DNA from: Hortaea werneckii | Taxonomy: Eukaryota; Ascomycota; Dothideomycetes; Mycosphaerellales; Teratosphaeriaceae | DNA length: 64,000 nt | Assembly: GCA_037044905.1 (NCBI GenBank) | Contig: JBAOKB010000037.1 | Coordinates: 124,001 to 188,000 of the forward strand | Direction of reading: 5' to 3' | Part shown: positions 1 through 12,697 of the stretch, one piece after another | How the letters are laid out: the number at the start of each line of letters is the position of its first letter | Numbering within the stretch: position 1 is the first letter of the stretch | Program-made: the position numbers and the translations under genes | Notes under the pieces: generated by a model | Seen by the model: the letters and a program-made list of their open reading frames with translations, nothing else | Told to the model about the DNA's origin: nothing | Database searches by the model: none

Positions 1-1728
1 CTCGTGACTTTTGTGATGTCCTTCGTCCTCGCCCTTTGTCACAACTACAACGACCTTGCCGATTTAACTCGTCGACTTTCACAGCTTCTACCCCTCTTTT
101 GGGGTAAAAGGCACGATCGCCGCTATAGAGCGACAGTTGGACCTTTTCCCTGCTTTTCCAGGGGGAAGAAGTGACTGCTTTCCGCGACCTCCTTCTGTCC
201 CATCTTTGGGACTGTTGAAGGATGCGCTTAGCGACGAGACGCTGTTTGAGCGATCTCTCGAACAAGCAATGTTTCTTTGCCCTTCTTGCATCTTGGGCTG
301 TTCCAGCCGTATATCATGGGAATGTGGGATGCTCAAGGAGTTTTTCTCTCCCCGTACTGGGCAGAGCTGCAACCATGGAGTCATGCATATGCATTGGGCT
401 CCTTCTTGCAGAGCGAGCAGACCGAGCAGAGCTCCTCGGGGTGTATCAAGGGATGCATTCTCTCCATTGCAAGCATGGCAGCATATACCTGTTTTATGGG
501 TTGGCAGGGCATAGTTGCTCTTGCGGGAGGGGGAAGCAGTGGGGGGCAAACAAGGGGGTTTGTTCATATAGTCGGTATTCTTGCAGTCTAGAAAACTGGA
601 GCGTAGAAAATATGATTTGTTACGATGGTGTCCTTGTCGTCTTTTGGTGTTGATTGCTCTGTCCCTTTTGACGTGCTATTCGCTTTCTTGACGCGAATAC
701 AGAGGCGTTCGCGTTGAAAACCGTGAAATCAGGATCATGTTCCTCACTGTCTCATACAATCTAATACACCTCACATTCTTTCACTGTCCTACCAAAGCAA
801 TACCAAGACACGTCAGAATGAGCCAACTAACTCATCCTATCAGTTGCTATATATTTCCTCTGTCCCTACTACACTCACTATACCCAATAGTCCAAACCCC
901 CCACAAAAAGTCATATACCCTCCACAACCCTAAAGCTTCCCACATGCAATCCTTCCCCGCATCACATGAAACTCCATCTCCCCTCTACTCCACGAGAGCT
1001 TGGACCTCCATCAGCTGCCATGCGTCCGTCCATTGGGGCTGTAAGCGATGCAGCTGACCATCCGCGAGACTCGGACTCCATGACCGCCTGCCTTTGAGGG
1101 TGAGTTTACTGGCAATTGCGCAGGACTCTCTATCTTCACTCTTCTTCCTTGTCATTGATGTTGATGGTTTGATTGAACATCGTTGCTGCTGCTGCGATTG
1201 CGGGTTTTCATTCGAGAGGGTTGGGGTTCGTCATAGTCACTGCATCGTTGAGCGCTCGAGGGCTTGCTATCAGTTTGATCAAAACGGAGAGGCGTGGATT
1301 GGGAAGGTGCGAGGGTTTGCAGCTTTTTCTGCATTGCGGCACCGGGGAGTTGGGCGTTTGCTTGGGTCTTGAGACCTCAGTTCACGTGGATGATTCCTGG
1401 ACTCGAGGGGGGTTAGTTGGGGGTTGAGTCATCATCTTTGATCAATCACCGGCCACGTTTGAAGGGTTTCTGCCTCCCGGACCAAACGTTCCGAATCTCT
1501 TTGCATCGATCACATGAGATATCCGTCGACACGCTCACTTTGATCGAGATCGACATCCAACAACGACGTCGATCTTTTCTGAGTCCAAGAAAGCCAGACT
1601 CATCTTCGTGGCCAACGATTGACCAGCAAACTTCATCCCTCCACCACCATCATTCCTGCTAGGTCCAAGACATGGTCATCATCCCCTGACCATATACCTA
1701 CCACCAAGTTTTGCCCCCAACATAAACC
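1..1728. other. No recognisable gene at left edge
   Basis: Open frames occur on both strands (for example 88-567 minus and 222-653 plus). They overlap each other, have no recognisable domain and no clear splice signals. The stretch from 730 to 1000 is C/A-rich and untranslated-like. The last few hundred bases probably hold the promoter and leader of the gene starting at 1729. A 3' end of a gene lying to the left cannot be excluded. Confidence 0.4.
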
Positions 1729-4700
1729 ATGGTCTTCGATATCTCCCTCTACCAAGACGCCCCGCGGCGCTCAGGGCGACATGTCGGAAGGGCAGACGAT
1801 TCCACACGTCAAACGGAGGCAGAGCGATTTAAGGACCTGAATGACGATTGTCATGGGCGGGACCTCTCGCTCAAGAAAGAACGGGCGGAGAAGAAGCGGA
1901 GACGGACGGAGAGTCTTGGTGGAGAAGGGTCGGAGTCTGTACGGGTGGCGAGTGCAGGGAAGGGCAGGGCGAAAGTGGGATCGAAGGGCGGGAGGGGCGG
2001 GAGACGGGGCGAGGGAGGGTCGGGGGAAGGAAAGGCACTGAGAGGGTTGCAGGTGGTGAGGCTGGGTCTTCTGTGGAGGGGGCTGAGTTGCAGCAGCCGG
2101 CACAAGGGGAGAGGATGCTCTGCAAAGTGTCAAGGATGTTGCTGAGGAACAGGTACTGTCTGTGGTCAACGACGGATCTGTCGGCGACGTTATTGTTCGG
2201 GCGATGGACATTGCAGCAGCCAGTGCGGAGAAAGCATCACGAAGCTCGATGGAAATTGAGCAATCCAATCTACAACCGCCAGAGCCATCACCACCAAGGA
2301 CTATAGCGGCCTGCTTTATCTTACATCCGGATACGATTCAATATGAGGATCGCACTTGGGACCACGTTGGGAGAGTATTGCGCCTCCTTCCTCCACCAAG
2401 CATGGTCACACAAACCCTCGGTATTTCCAACGACCACCAGGACAGTGCGCTTTCCCCGGTATCTGGGCAACGAGTCGAGGAGGACCTGATCGATTCTCAG
2501 GTTGCACATCTCCAGTTGAAGCCATGCCTGCCACAACTAGCGATGGTCAAGATGAAGAAGCGGAGCTTGCTAGTCGTGTCCATGATATGGTTATGGGCAC
2601 CCTTCCCGTGCCGCTATTTCCACCAATTACACCACCACAGGCGCAAAATAATCCATCAGCGAATACCACCAGACGTGGACGCAATATCAAACGCCCAAAG
2701 CTGTTCAACGGCTTACAAGACACACCTTCTTCAGACAACGAAGCCGTACCTGAAGTTGAAGAAGGGGCCACGGCATCGGGAAGTCCAGAAGAAGCATCGC
2801 AGAAGAGGCAGAGAAAACCTAGTGCCCGAAAGAGAACAGCTTCGTCGAGCGCGGAGACACCAGCTACGATAAAGCGACTTAAGAGCCTGAACACAGCGTC
2901 AGCACCCCCGCCACGTCGGAGATCATCTGGAGTATCCAAGAAGACACCACCGCAGTCTCCTGAATCGCCTTCAAAGGTGATCAAATTGCCTATTGGGCAC
3001 TTGCCACCCACGCCGCCCAGCTCAACCGCAAGCAACGGGACGGATGCAATTGGCGAACTTGATGGAGAGATACTTGCTCTCTCCAGATCTCTCACACGTC
3101 GCGAGCCCATAGAATCAAAACCTGCACCCCAGGGTCAGCCTCGAGTATGGGCGGACAGCCGACAAGCCCTTTGTGAGACGGTCCCATATTTCAAGAAACC
3201 GCAAGGGGGATGTCATCAAAACGACGGACATGTCTATGCTTTCCTCTTTGATGGCGTGGGCCACTGTCGTGAGTACATGGACTCGGACGTGATCATCGCC
3301 CGGGCTGGAGGAGGGATGGAGTCCGACAGCAGCAGCGGGACGATGATACAGGCGAAAGACCAGACGATGAAAGAAGCGCAGGTCGTCGCAATGCTGAATG
3401 ATGCTCAGCTGCAGAACCCCCTTATTGTGATTTGTGGGAACAAGAATACGGGGGCTCTGACGAAGATGCCGCATAAGTATAATGTGTTGGGATGGTATAA
3501 GCCTGTCGCTGTGTGGGCTGAGAAGACGGCTGGGAAAGGCAAAAAGAATTGGACTACGATCAAGTATCGCATGGAGAGGCTGAGGAGTGAAGAGCCAGCT
3601 TGGCATGCGCCGGTAGGGGCGACAACCCATCATCCGTCAGAAGCTGGCGAACTGGTGAAGTTGACATGCGCCTCTTGCGGGCATTGCTATCCTCAAATCT
3701 ATCTCGAGTCCTGGATGTGCCTGAACTCGGGCTGTGACCGCTTTTGGAAATTGGGCAATGGACAAGACGCTCCCTCACGTGCATTGACTTACAACCCGGC
3801 ATACCTCCTCCACAGAACCCCATGGCCGGTAGAAGAAGAGCCCTTTGACGTACGACCAAGGATGCCTCAGAGCGGCAAGGTCATTGGCGATACGCTTACC
3901 TACATCAACACTCGGGGTATCGTCTGCCCGAATTGCGGACGTTGCAACCCCCGTTACCGCTTCAATGGCTGGGTGTGTGACAATCAGCACTGCGACTGGA
4001 AGGCCTGAAAGTGAACCATCAAGCCATAATGCCGGCCGCGCTCCATCAAGCCACGGACACCTTTGGTGATGGTCCCTCTCTTGGACGCAACAGACATGAT
4101 CCCTCGGTCAGTGTGAAAGTCAGCTACACGCATGGCTACAAGATCTTCACCTACACTGTTGAAGGCATCCAAGGCAGATTCGTTCATGCCGTCGCCAATG
4201 GAAGGATCAACCGCGAGTGGCAAGGGCCGGATGACATGTTCGCCGCGCTTCAGACGGAGGATATGGGACTCGAGCGGCGTCGATTCAACAGCGAGAAGCT
4301 TTCTGGAGGCAAGGATAGGGAGGTCCAAAATACGCCCGCAAAGTCTCAGGTCCGAGGTCAATTGCCGTCACCGCCGAATGATGGACCCGAATTTGACGAG
4401 GCGGACGAATCCGGCGCCACCCAAAAACCGGAAGCGGACGTTGGCGACTTCATGACGGCGTTTTCCATGAACTACGGTATGCCGTACAAGTTCGTGGCGA
4501 GCGGTGCGAGCAAGCCGTTTGAGGGTTCGCCATGGCCAGTACAAGCATGCCGCTCCCGCCTGAACTGGGCACAGAGGACGTTCCTCCCGGACAGCGACGC
4601 CGGGAATGACGAGTTCAACGAGGAGCTCATCTTCGCCTACATGGAAGGGCAGAAGATCGAGTACCACGACGACGGCGAGGAAGGCTTAGGTCCGCGGATC

Positions 4701-5181
4701 GCCACGCTCTCGCTAGGCGGGAAAGCGAAGATGTACCTGCGCATGAAATCGAAGCATTTCGTCGGCTGCTCCAAGACCGGAGTCTTCACGCCAGATCGCC
4801 CCGTGCCCGGCGGCGTCGACGGGAATGAGATGGACTCGCGGCGACTCGCGGCTTGGAACGAGCTACAATCTCTCAAAACAACGGATCGAGCAGCGTATTC
4901 CAGACGGCTGAAGGAGATCCCCAAAGGAGCTAGGGTTGTACAGCAGGAAAGGCAAGCCAGGCCCCGATCTAGTCAGCGTGACGCTGAACCATGGTGATAT
5001 CGTTTTGATGGAGGGATACGATATCCAGAAGTACTTGGAGCACAAGGTGGTGCCGGATGCGCATCTGCGGTTCGCTCTGACGTGCCGGGTCGTGTTGGAG
5101 AACCATCTAAAACCTGAGGAGCGGCCGGGGTACACTGTTGGTCCGGATACGTATGGGTATGATGGGGGGAATCTGCTGTAG
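1729..5181 (+). CDS. AlkB-like 2OG-Fe(II) dioxygenase with two zinc ribbons
   Basis: The C-terminal third (about 4100-5181) is an AlkB-type Fe(II)/2-oxoglutarate dioxygenase. An H-x-D pair lies in YHDDGE (about 4663), a distal His in YLEHKV, and the 2-oxoglutarate-binding Arg in LRFALTCR. Upstream (about 3660-4005) are two C4 zinc ribbons of the form C-x2-C-G-x-C...W-x-C-x4-C. The N-terminal 400 or so residues are basic, Ser/Pro-rich and probably disordered, as in nuclear proteins. AlkB enzymes oxidatively demethylate nucleic acids; the substrate here is unknown. The ATG at 1729 has a good context (aaacc before it), but linking it to the catalytic exons is inference. Frame changes are needed near 2090, 2450 and 4000. 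The one near 4900 fits a 49-nt intron at 4895-4943. The change near 4000 immediately follows the second ribbon and looks like one missing C in ggcctg, not a splice. Confidence 0.72.
4895..4943 (+). other. Candidate 49-nt intron in the AlkB-like gene
   Basis: The donor is gtattc, a ctgaa branch-like site follows, and the acceptor is ttgtacag. Removal joins the catalytic frame carrying the H-x-D motif to the frame carrying the distal His and the Arg. The donor is weaker than consensus. Confidence 0.55.
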
Positions 5182-5761
5182 TGAGCGCATCAGCTTTGAG
5201 AGGGGGATGAGGGTGGAAGGGGATCAGATGGAATGGAGATTTGAGGAGGATTTCTTTTTGAATATATAGTTTATTTTCTCATAATTTTCTCAGTGAATGA
5301 TATAGAAAGATCTTGGGGAAGCTGCGCTAGTAAGATCATGTAGCTAGTGAATAAATGCGCATTGAAATCGAAGAAGACTTGCAAGGAATAGTGATTTAAA
5401 GAGACCGAAACGAATCATGTGTCTCATGTGAATTGGAAGGACTCGGCGGATGCACCCGACCCGATCCAATCTGATGCCTGAGGCATGTACAAGTCCCGAT
5501 TGCACCTGCAACCTACTGCAGCTACCAAACGTCCAGTGTAAACGCTTCACTTTTTGATTACACATACAGGAACATCCTGACCTGACACCCACCTTCATTG
5601 GTTGGCGTGTATCAGTTGCATATCACGCCTTTGCTACCTTCTCGCGAAGAAGTGAAAGCCCATTCAAAAGGCGGCCTGAATCTAATGCAGTCGTAGCCAC
5701 TGACACCCCGCCCTAGGTGGCACACATCCAAAAGGAAGAAAGGAAGCAGAGGCAGCGAGCC
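5182..5761. other. Intergenic: dioxygenase 3' end and DOA10 promoter
   Basis: The first 150 nt are AT-rich (gaatatatagtttattttctc), consistent with a 3' UTR and poly(A) region. The rest is the leader of the Doa10 gene. No ORF of note was found. Confidence 0.5.
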
Positions 5762-8700
5762 ATGGCCGATACCGATCCTGAGCCCAATCCACTCGAGGAT
5801 GCCTCCGTCGAGGTCCCCGTCAATCACTTAACCCCGACCACGACCGCCTCCTCCGCCGACGTGATGAACGACCCCGCCTTCGAGCCCGTGAAGCGCCATG
5901 CCACCACCTCCTCCGCCGGCGCCGGCTCCAACGGTCTCGACACTTGCCGCATATGTCGCAGCGAAGGCACGCCCGAGGAGCCGCTCTTCTACCCCTGCAA
6001 GTGCAGCGGCAGTATCAAGTTCGTCCATCAGGAATGTCTCATGGAGTGGCTGAGCCATTCGCATAAGAAGCACTGCGAGCTGTGCAAGACTCCCTTCAGG
6101 TTCACCAAGCTTTACGATGCAGCGATGCCTGAGGCGCTCCCTTGGGCCGTGTTCACGAGGAGGGCGGCGGTGCATCTCGTGCTGGGCGTGGGCAGGGCCG
6201 GAAGAGCGGTATTGGTGTCGTTGGTATGGTTGGTCATCCTGCCGTGGCTGGTCCGGTTTGCGTGGAGATGGATGTTCTGGTTTGCGGACGCAGGGTGGGC
6301 ACGAGAGGCTGTCTTGTATCAAATGCGGCAGGATACGTTGGAGGACTCGCTCACCCGGATCAACGACACGGCCTACTCCTTCTCCGGGATGATGGCCAAG
6401 AATACCTCGCAGGCGGTCAACTTCACACTCAGTCATCGGAATCTCGATGGGACACAGGTTGCTGGTGAAGACGTGTTTAAGTTTGCTATGAACATGATTA
6501 AGAGGAGCGTCGGTTTCTACAACGAGCTTACTAACACAACATCCGGACCGTTCAACGCATCTTACGCTCTTGACGATCCACTTCCGCTTCCCGACTCATC
6601 CGTCCTCAGTTCATGGGACTATCTCGCCGAGCTCACTTCCAGTCCCAGCGCAAACCGTATCATTCTGGACGTCTTCGAAGGGCAGCTGATCACAGCTGTG
6701 GTCATTACAGGTTTCATTCTCGTATTCCTCATCCGGGAATGGGTTGTTCAGCAACAGCCTCTCGTCAATCTAGAAGGGCTTGGGAATGTTCAGCAGCAGT
6801 TGCGGGAGGCCGCTGAACGTGTACAAGCAGACAATGAACGGCTGAGAAGGCAACAGGAGCTCCTCGAGCAGGCTAGGCGGAGGCTCGAAGAGTTGCAGGC
6901 GGAAACAGAAGCGGCGAGGGCTGAGGCGGGCATTGATGAGGATATTGGCTTGGATGGTGGCCCAGTACGTTTTGTGGGATGGGAGCGGTTGGAGATGATG
7001 ATCGATTCGACGACGGAATGTTTGAGGGAGGAAGGTGATGGGGAGAACTGGCGGAATGGCGCAAGAGATGTATTGGAGCAAATCCGATCAGCGGGTTGGT
7101 CGGACGCGGATAACGTAGAGGACCTTACCGAGAAGCTCTCTGCCAAGATTGCCAATCTTGCGGTGGAAGAACGGAGGCATTGGGAAAGCGTGCTGATGTC
7201 GGAAGTGGAGAAGATTGGGCATCCGAAGGAGAGAAGAATGGATGCCGAATACCGGCTCCAGAAACGGCGAGAGCGACGAAGCACAAGCGGAGAACGGCAC
7301 GATGAAAAGACCGGCCATGCCTTATCGCGATTTTTCATTCAGGGCAATGCAGGTGCAAAGAACGCTGGAGGAAGCTGAAGACGTCCTTCGAACACCTGGA
7401 CAGCCCGGCCGCAGTGATGACTCTTCACGGACGTTGCGAGTTGCCGCTGAAAATAGCATGGCAAGGATGGTCTCTTCGTCTACTTCTTCTAGTAGCTGGC
7501 AGCCAGTGGCATCTGTTGGCGAGCGAAGCTCGACATCAGCGGAGCACGAGCCGACTGAGGAAGAGATGCAGCCACCACCTATTGAGAAGATGCCGATCGC
7601 AAACGCCGGCCCTGACGCGAAGATCAATATCAAACGTAGTGGTAGAGGGCGGACAAGACCTGTACCTGAGCCGAGCGAAGCTACTGAAGCAGACAAGAAA
7701 AAGCGAAAAGAAGAAGATGAAGCGATGAAAAAGCTTGAAGATGAGATTAAAGCTGAAGACGCGGGCGGCGACGATAGGTCTGCCCCTTCGCCCGAAGGAC
7801 GTCAGACAGTAAATGGTGAAGCGGAAAAGTACTACGCAGGCATCTGCGGCACAGTCAGCAACGCCAGCAGCACAATCCGAGCGCCGACAAAGTGAGACAC
7901 TGGGTCAAAGAGTTGCTAGTGCATTTCGCGAGGAATTCGGTCTTGATGACACGGGTGAGTTCGATCAGCTACCTCAAGCCGACAACGCCAACCAAGCTCC
8001 CGATGCGCCAGCCCCTGCACCGCCAGCGGAAAACGCTGTGCAACCTCAACCCGCGCCTCCTGGACCTCCGAACGTTTTCCATGCCGTCGTAGACTGGTTC
8101 TGGGGCGACATCAATGTGCCTCAAGCGCTTGAGCAACCAGCGGGAGACAGAGAGGAGCGAGCAGATGGTGAAGGTCAGGTCCAGCAGGAAGCACCTTTTG
8201 TCCCAGCAGTAAATGGACAACCAGCTCCAGCGAATCCTCCCGCCCATGCACCGGCAGTTGCACCTCCTGCAGAAGACGCCCAACATCAGGATCCAGAAGT
8301 ACTGGCGGCAGCTCAGCAAGCTGGCCTTGACGCTGATGCAGTGGAAGACGCTGAAGATTTAGAAGGTGTCTTCGAGCTTGTTGGTCTGCAGGGTCCGCTC
8401 ATTGGACTCTTCCAGACAAGCACCTTCTGCACCATCCTGGTGACTGGCACGATCCTTAGCGCTGTCGCCGGCCCTTACATTTGGGGCAAGGTCGTACTCA
8501 GCTTCATCGGTCAGCCGACATGGTGGCTCTTCCAGATGCCGCTCTTAGTAGCCAGTACGATCGCTGACTTTGTCGTCGATTTCACTCTCATGGTTGGTGG
8601 CTGGTCGACGTTCGTGCTCACGCTGGCTACCGAGCTCGTCCTCTCCGCTCTTTCGGCGTGGTTGCCTGCTTTGAAGAACCCTGAGAAGTGGACGGAGTGG

Positions 8701-11236
8701 ATTATGAGCATGGCGACGACTACGGCAGGTGCTAGTTTCCGCCGGCTGAGGGAGATGGTCCTCACACAGGAAAGCTATGAGAGCGAGATGCAAGGATGGA
8801 ACCTGTTCATGCTTGGCGCAAGTGTAGACGCACATTCCAGTCTTCGGTCGGTCGAAGGTGAGGTCGCGGCTGTGTTGAATTTCATCGGCCGAGGGAATAA
8901 CGTCTGTCGTGGACACCGCTTCGACCGGATCTGTTGGTGAGATCTTTGCGAGCGTATGGGCTACATTAGCGCAGGCTACGGTGTTGCCCGCAAAGTTTGT
9001 GGCTGGCGTTGAAGCATTGAAGCCCTACACGCAACCCCTACTCAAGTCGCTTGGGCTTCTCAAGACGGGCTCGCTGACGTTCACTACACCGCCTGCCGAA
9101 CCAATTGATCCACAGCTGATCTACTGGACTTCGAACGACCGCTTCCTTACCGTTTCGATCGGATATCTATCCCTAGCTGCTCTCGCAGCTGTCTATGTTG
9201 CAGCTGACACTCCCATCACCCGTTCTGAAGCTGGCAAGAAGACGGAAAAGATCATCCGCGATACTCTACGCCAGGCAGGAGGTGTGCTGAAGGTCATCCT
9301 CATCATCAGCATCGAAATGCTAGTCTTCCCGCTGTACTGCGGACTGCTCCTGGACATTGCCTTCTTGCCTCTCTTTGAGGGCGCCAGTGTCAGCACCCGT
9401 TGGGCTTTCGCGCGCGAGCATCCAGTCAAGTTCTGCTTTATGCACTGGTTCGTTGGCACGTGCTACATGTTTCACTTTGCGCTCTTCGTCGGTATGTGCC
9501 GAAAGATCCTGCGCAAGGGCGTGCTCTGGTTCATAAGAGACCCAGATGACCCGACTTTCCATCCTGTGCGGGATGTCCTAGAGCGGAATGTCATTACGCA
9601 GTTGCGGAAGATAGCATTTTCCGCTCTTGTGTACGGCGCGCTCGTCATCCTGTGTCTCGGCGGAGTTATCTGGGGCATTGGCAAGGTGTTTAAGGGCATC
9701 TTCCCGATTCACTGGGCTAGTACGGAGCCGGTACTGGAGTTTCCGATGGATCTGTTGGTGTACAATGCCCTTACGCCGCTGATCATCAGGTTATTCAAGC
9801 CAAGCGATAACGTCAATGCGATGTATGGATGGTGGCTGCGACGGTGTGCCAGGATGCTGAGACTGTCTCACTTCCTGTTCGGCGATCGACGCAAGGATGA
9901 GGAAGGCCATTACCCTGATAGCTTCTTGCCAGGGTTCATTTTCGACACCAAACGAGCGGTCAGTCCCTCGGCCGCCGTCAGCAGTGGACCCGCCACGAGT
10001 GGTGAACACCCACATGATGCTGCTTTTGTCAAAGACGGCAAGTTTGTCCTTACTCCTTGCAGTGACCAATACAGGCCCCCGAAGCCCGGCGAGGCTTTCC
10101 TCCACTACTCGCCAGAGAACTCTGTAGATGGCGGAGATGTCTTCATCGCGGACATACTTGGCATCAAGAATGAACATTTTGCCAAGATCTATGCGCCGCC
10201 GAACTTTAGGGCGCGTATCAGCCTGTTCATGGTCTGCCTGTGGATGTTCTCTGCTTTCCTCGGCCTCTCTGCGACCTTGCTTCCGCTGTCCTTCGGGCGG
10301 CAGTTGTTGGCGGCTCTTATGCCTGCTGGTATCAAGCTCAACGATATCTATGCCTACACTGTTGGCGCATACATAATCGGTGGTGCCTTACTTGCAGGTT
10401 TGAAGGGGCGAGCTGTAATGTTGCAATCGAGTGAGAGCAGGAGAACAGACATTGGTCTTCCAGCGTGGACCAGGCCGGCGAAGCGATATACCATTCAGGC
10501 ATTCAAGTGCGTCTACGTTTACGGCTTCGTGGCGGTAGTGCTTCCGATACTGTTCGCTCTGGTGCTGCAGCTCTACCTCTTTGTGCCTTTGCACACGTAC
10601 ACTGCTTCCATGTCTGCCAAGAACAGCATGCAAGGCTCAAACACTGCCATGTCAGCTATTGCGACGGCAACGGAAGGACTCACAAACCAGACATTTGTTC
10701 AGTCAAGCTCGGCATCAGCACAGCCCGAGAAGGACATCCTAACACCACATAACATCCACATCCTGCAAGATTACTGTCTCGGATTGCTCTACATTCGGCT
10801 TGCTACTCGCTTCGTTATGACTTTACCGGCATCTCGCGCTGCGGAGGCCTTCCGGCGCATCACGGCAGATGGCTATTTCAATCCGAACGTCCGCTTAACG
10901 ACACGATTCCTAGTATTGCCGGCATTGCTCGTCACGACCATTGCTCTATGCACCCCACCTGGTTTGGCGTATGCAGCGATCTCCGCCGTCCAGTCCAAAG
11001 GGGCGACCAGCACCTTGCTCGACGCAGAGGCGCAAACGAAGCTCTATCGTTATTCTTACCCTCTTACGGCGGGGCTGGTCATGCTTGTCTTCTGTGGGCA
11101 TGAGCTCAGCAAAGCGACGAGCAGATGGCGCTCGAGGATCCGAGATGAAGTCTATCTCGTCGGCGAGCGGCTGCATAATTTCGGCGAGAGGAAGCCGCCG
11201 CCGGGGAGCAAGAGCGTGGTTAGACGGGATAGGTAG
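5762..11236 (+). CDS. SSM4: ERAD E3 ubiquitin ligase Doa10/SSM4 (MARCH6/TEB4 family)
   Basis: This is a multi-pass ER/inner-nuclear-membrane E3 of the ERAD-C branch. The start is the ATG at 5762. A C4HC3 RING-CH finger lies at about residues 63-110 (CRIC...CKC...HQEC...CELC). Hydrophobic spans follow, then a coiled-coil Glu/Arg-rich stretch (about 6780-7350), an acidic Ala/Pro-rich cytosolic loop (about 7400-8370), and many membrane segments to the C-terminus. The conserved TEB4-Doa10 block lies near 9460-9580 (GTCYMFHFALFVGMC, FIRDPDDPTF). The product is about 1,820 aa, long but usual for filamentous fungi. Three frame changes are needed. That near 7810 fits a 46-nt intron (7809-7854). Those near 7270-7350 and 8880-8930 have no convincing splice sites and may be one-base indels. 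Family assignment is firm; the exact exon model is not. Confidence 0.9.
7809..7854 (+). other. Candidate 46-nt intron in DOA10
   Basis: The donor is gtaaat, actac is branch-like, and the acceptor is cggcacag. Its removal moves reading exactly from the upstream to the downstream open frame. It sits at the lower size limit for fungal introns. Confidence 0.5.
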
Positions 11237-12697
11237 TGCGAGACCACAACTGCATGAGCGATTTTCATTTACAAAAGTACAACAAGAAAAAACGAAAGTC
11301 CTTTGATCACTTTCATTGCGCTTATCTGAGATGGTGGTGAGAAGATTTAGCATAGCGAACGGCGCTTCGAGGTCAAAGGAATGATACCCAAAGAGAGGTG
11401 GCGAAGCTTTGGCTCTTTAGATCAGTGTGCTACGTACTCTCTGTACAGTAAATTGACAATGACTATGGACACGCGACTTCCAGAGTGGCTCGCCAAGGAA
11501 TATTAACGAAAATATCAGTCTATGCTCGGGCAGTAAGCCGATGCAAAATGATTTGCGAAGGGATTCAGGTCTTAGGGATTAAGCGGATAGGATGGGTGGA
11601 GGCGTGAGACAAAGCAAGACACGGCAGTGAGCGACTGCCGGATCTTCCCGTTCCCGGTATTGATCACCTCGACCCATGACCTCTCTCGCTTCTGCTCTTG
11701 CACACCACCTCCGTCTCACCTTCACCACTCATGTGCATTTGATGCCGTATATCCCCCTGCACGAAGGCGACACCACCGACACCTGATTTGTCTTCTCCGC
11801 TCCCCCCGCACTCCTCGTTGCATTAGCGCATGAGCAATTGCCTCTCCCTCGGCGCGCCTGACGCGCTCCAACGGCTGGGAAAATGCGGATGGCGAATATC
11901 TGTTGTTCCTGCAGCGGGCTCGCCTTTCTACAGGTGCTACAATGCTGCTAGTAGCATCGATACTCTCTTGCAATGCATGTGTAACGAGCATTAGCCTGCA
12001 GATCTTTCAATTCCCCATGTTCGTGGGGTAGTTGACCGAGTTGATCCTTCTGCAGGCAACAATCAGAAGGTGTCGCTATAGGTAATGGAAGAAGACAAGA
12101 CGCATATGTCGCCACCCGGGGCTGTTCGCATGTGTGTCTGCCTGCGCTCGGTCTCCCGCACAGGCACCAGCACATGTCTCAGCTCATGCAGTCATTCGCT
12201 GCGCCATCATTCACGCTGATCATTCGACGCCAGCAGCCTCCCAAAAGTTTGTTCGAGTCACCTTGATACATAGTCCAGTCAACCTGGCCTTGCTCGGGCT
12301 TGTCCCTGCTCTTTTCTCTTTCCTCTGACTACTTTCTTTTTGACATTCGTTTCAACATCTCGCGTTTCATTGCGTTTCCTCGATCCCGTCTCCACGCTTA
12401 CCACGGACTTGGGTTAGCAACACCAACCCGCTGCTGTGGTCCTACTAGCTTGCGAGAAAAGTCTATTGCACCGTCTGGTGTCCACAAGCTATTTGACCGG
12501 CCAGTGCGCCGGGCGACAAAGCATTCACGTCCACACTCAAGTCAGCTTCGACAGTGTTGTGTCCAATCCAACGACGCAGCTCGCCGATCCTCCGCAACGC
12601 CACGCTGGCAGCCAACTTGGTACCTAAATCAGGCACCCATTCACGCACGCTGGAAGATCTCCGCCCAGTTGCTACTTTCACCGACACGATCGTTGAA
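11237..12697. other. Intergenic between DOA10 and the next plus-strand gene
   Basis: I see no recognisable coding sequence. The second half is pyrimidine-rich (runs such as cttttctctttcctc near 12305), typical of a fungal promoter and leader. The short ORFs on both strands have no domain. Confidence 0.5.

Noticed and set aside
88..567. 159-aa minus-strand ORF at the left edge
   Set aside because: No domain, no intron logic, and it overlaps three plus-strand frames of similar quality.
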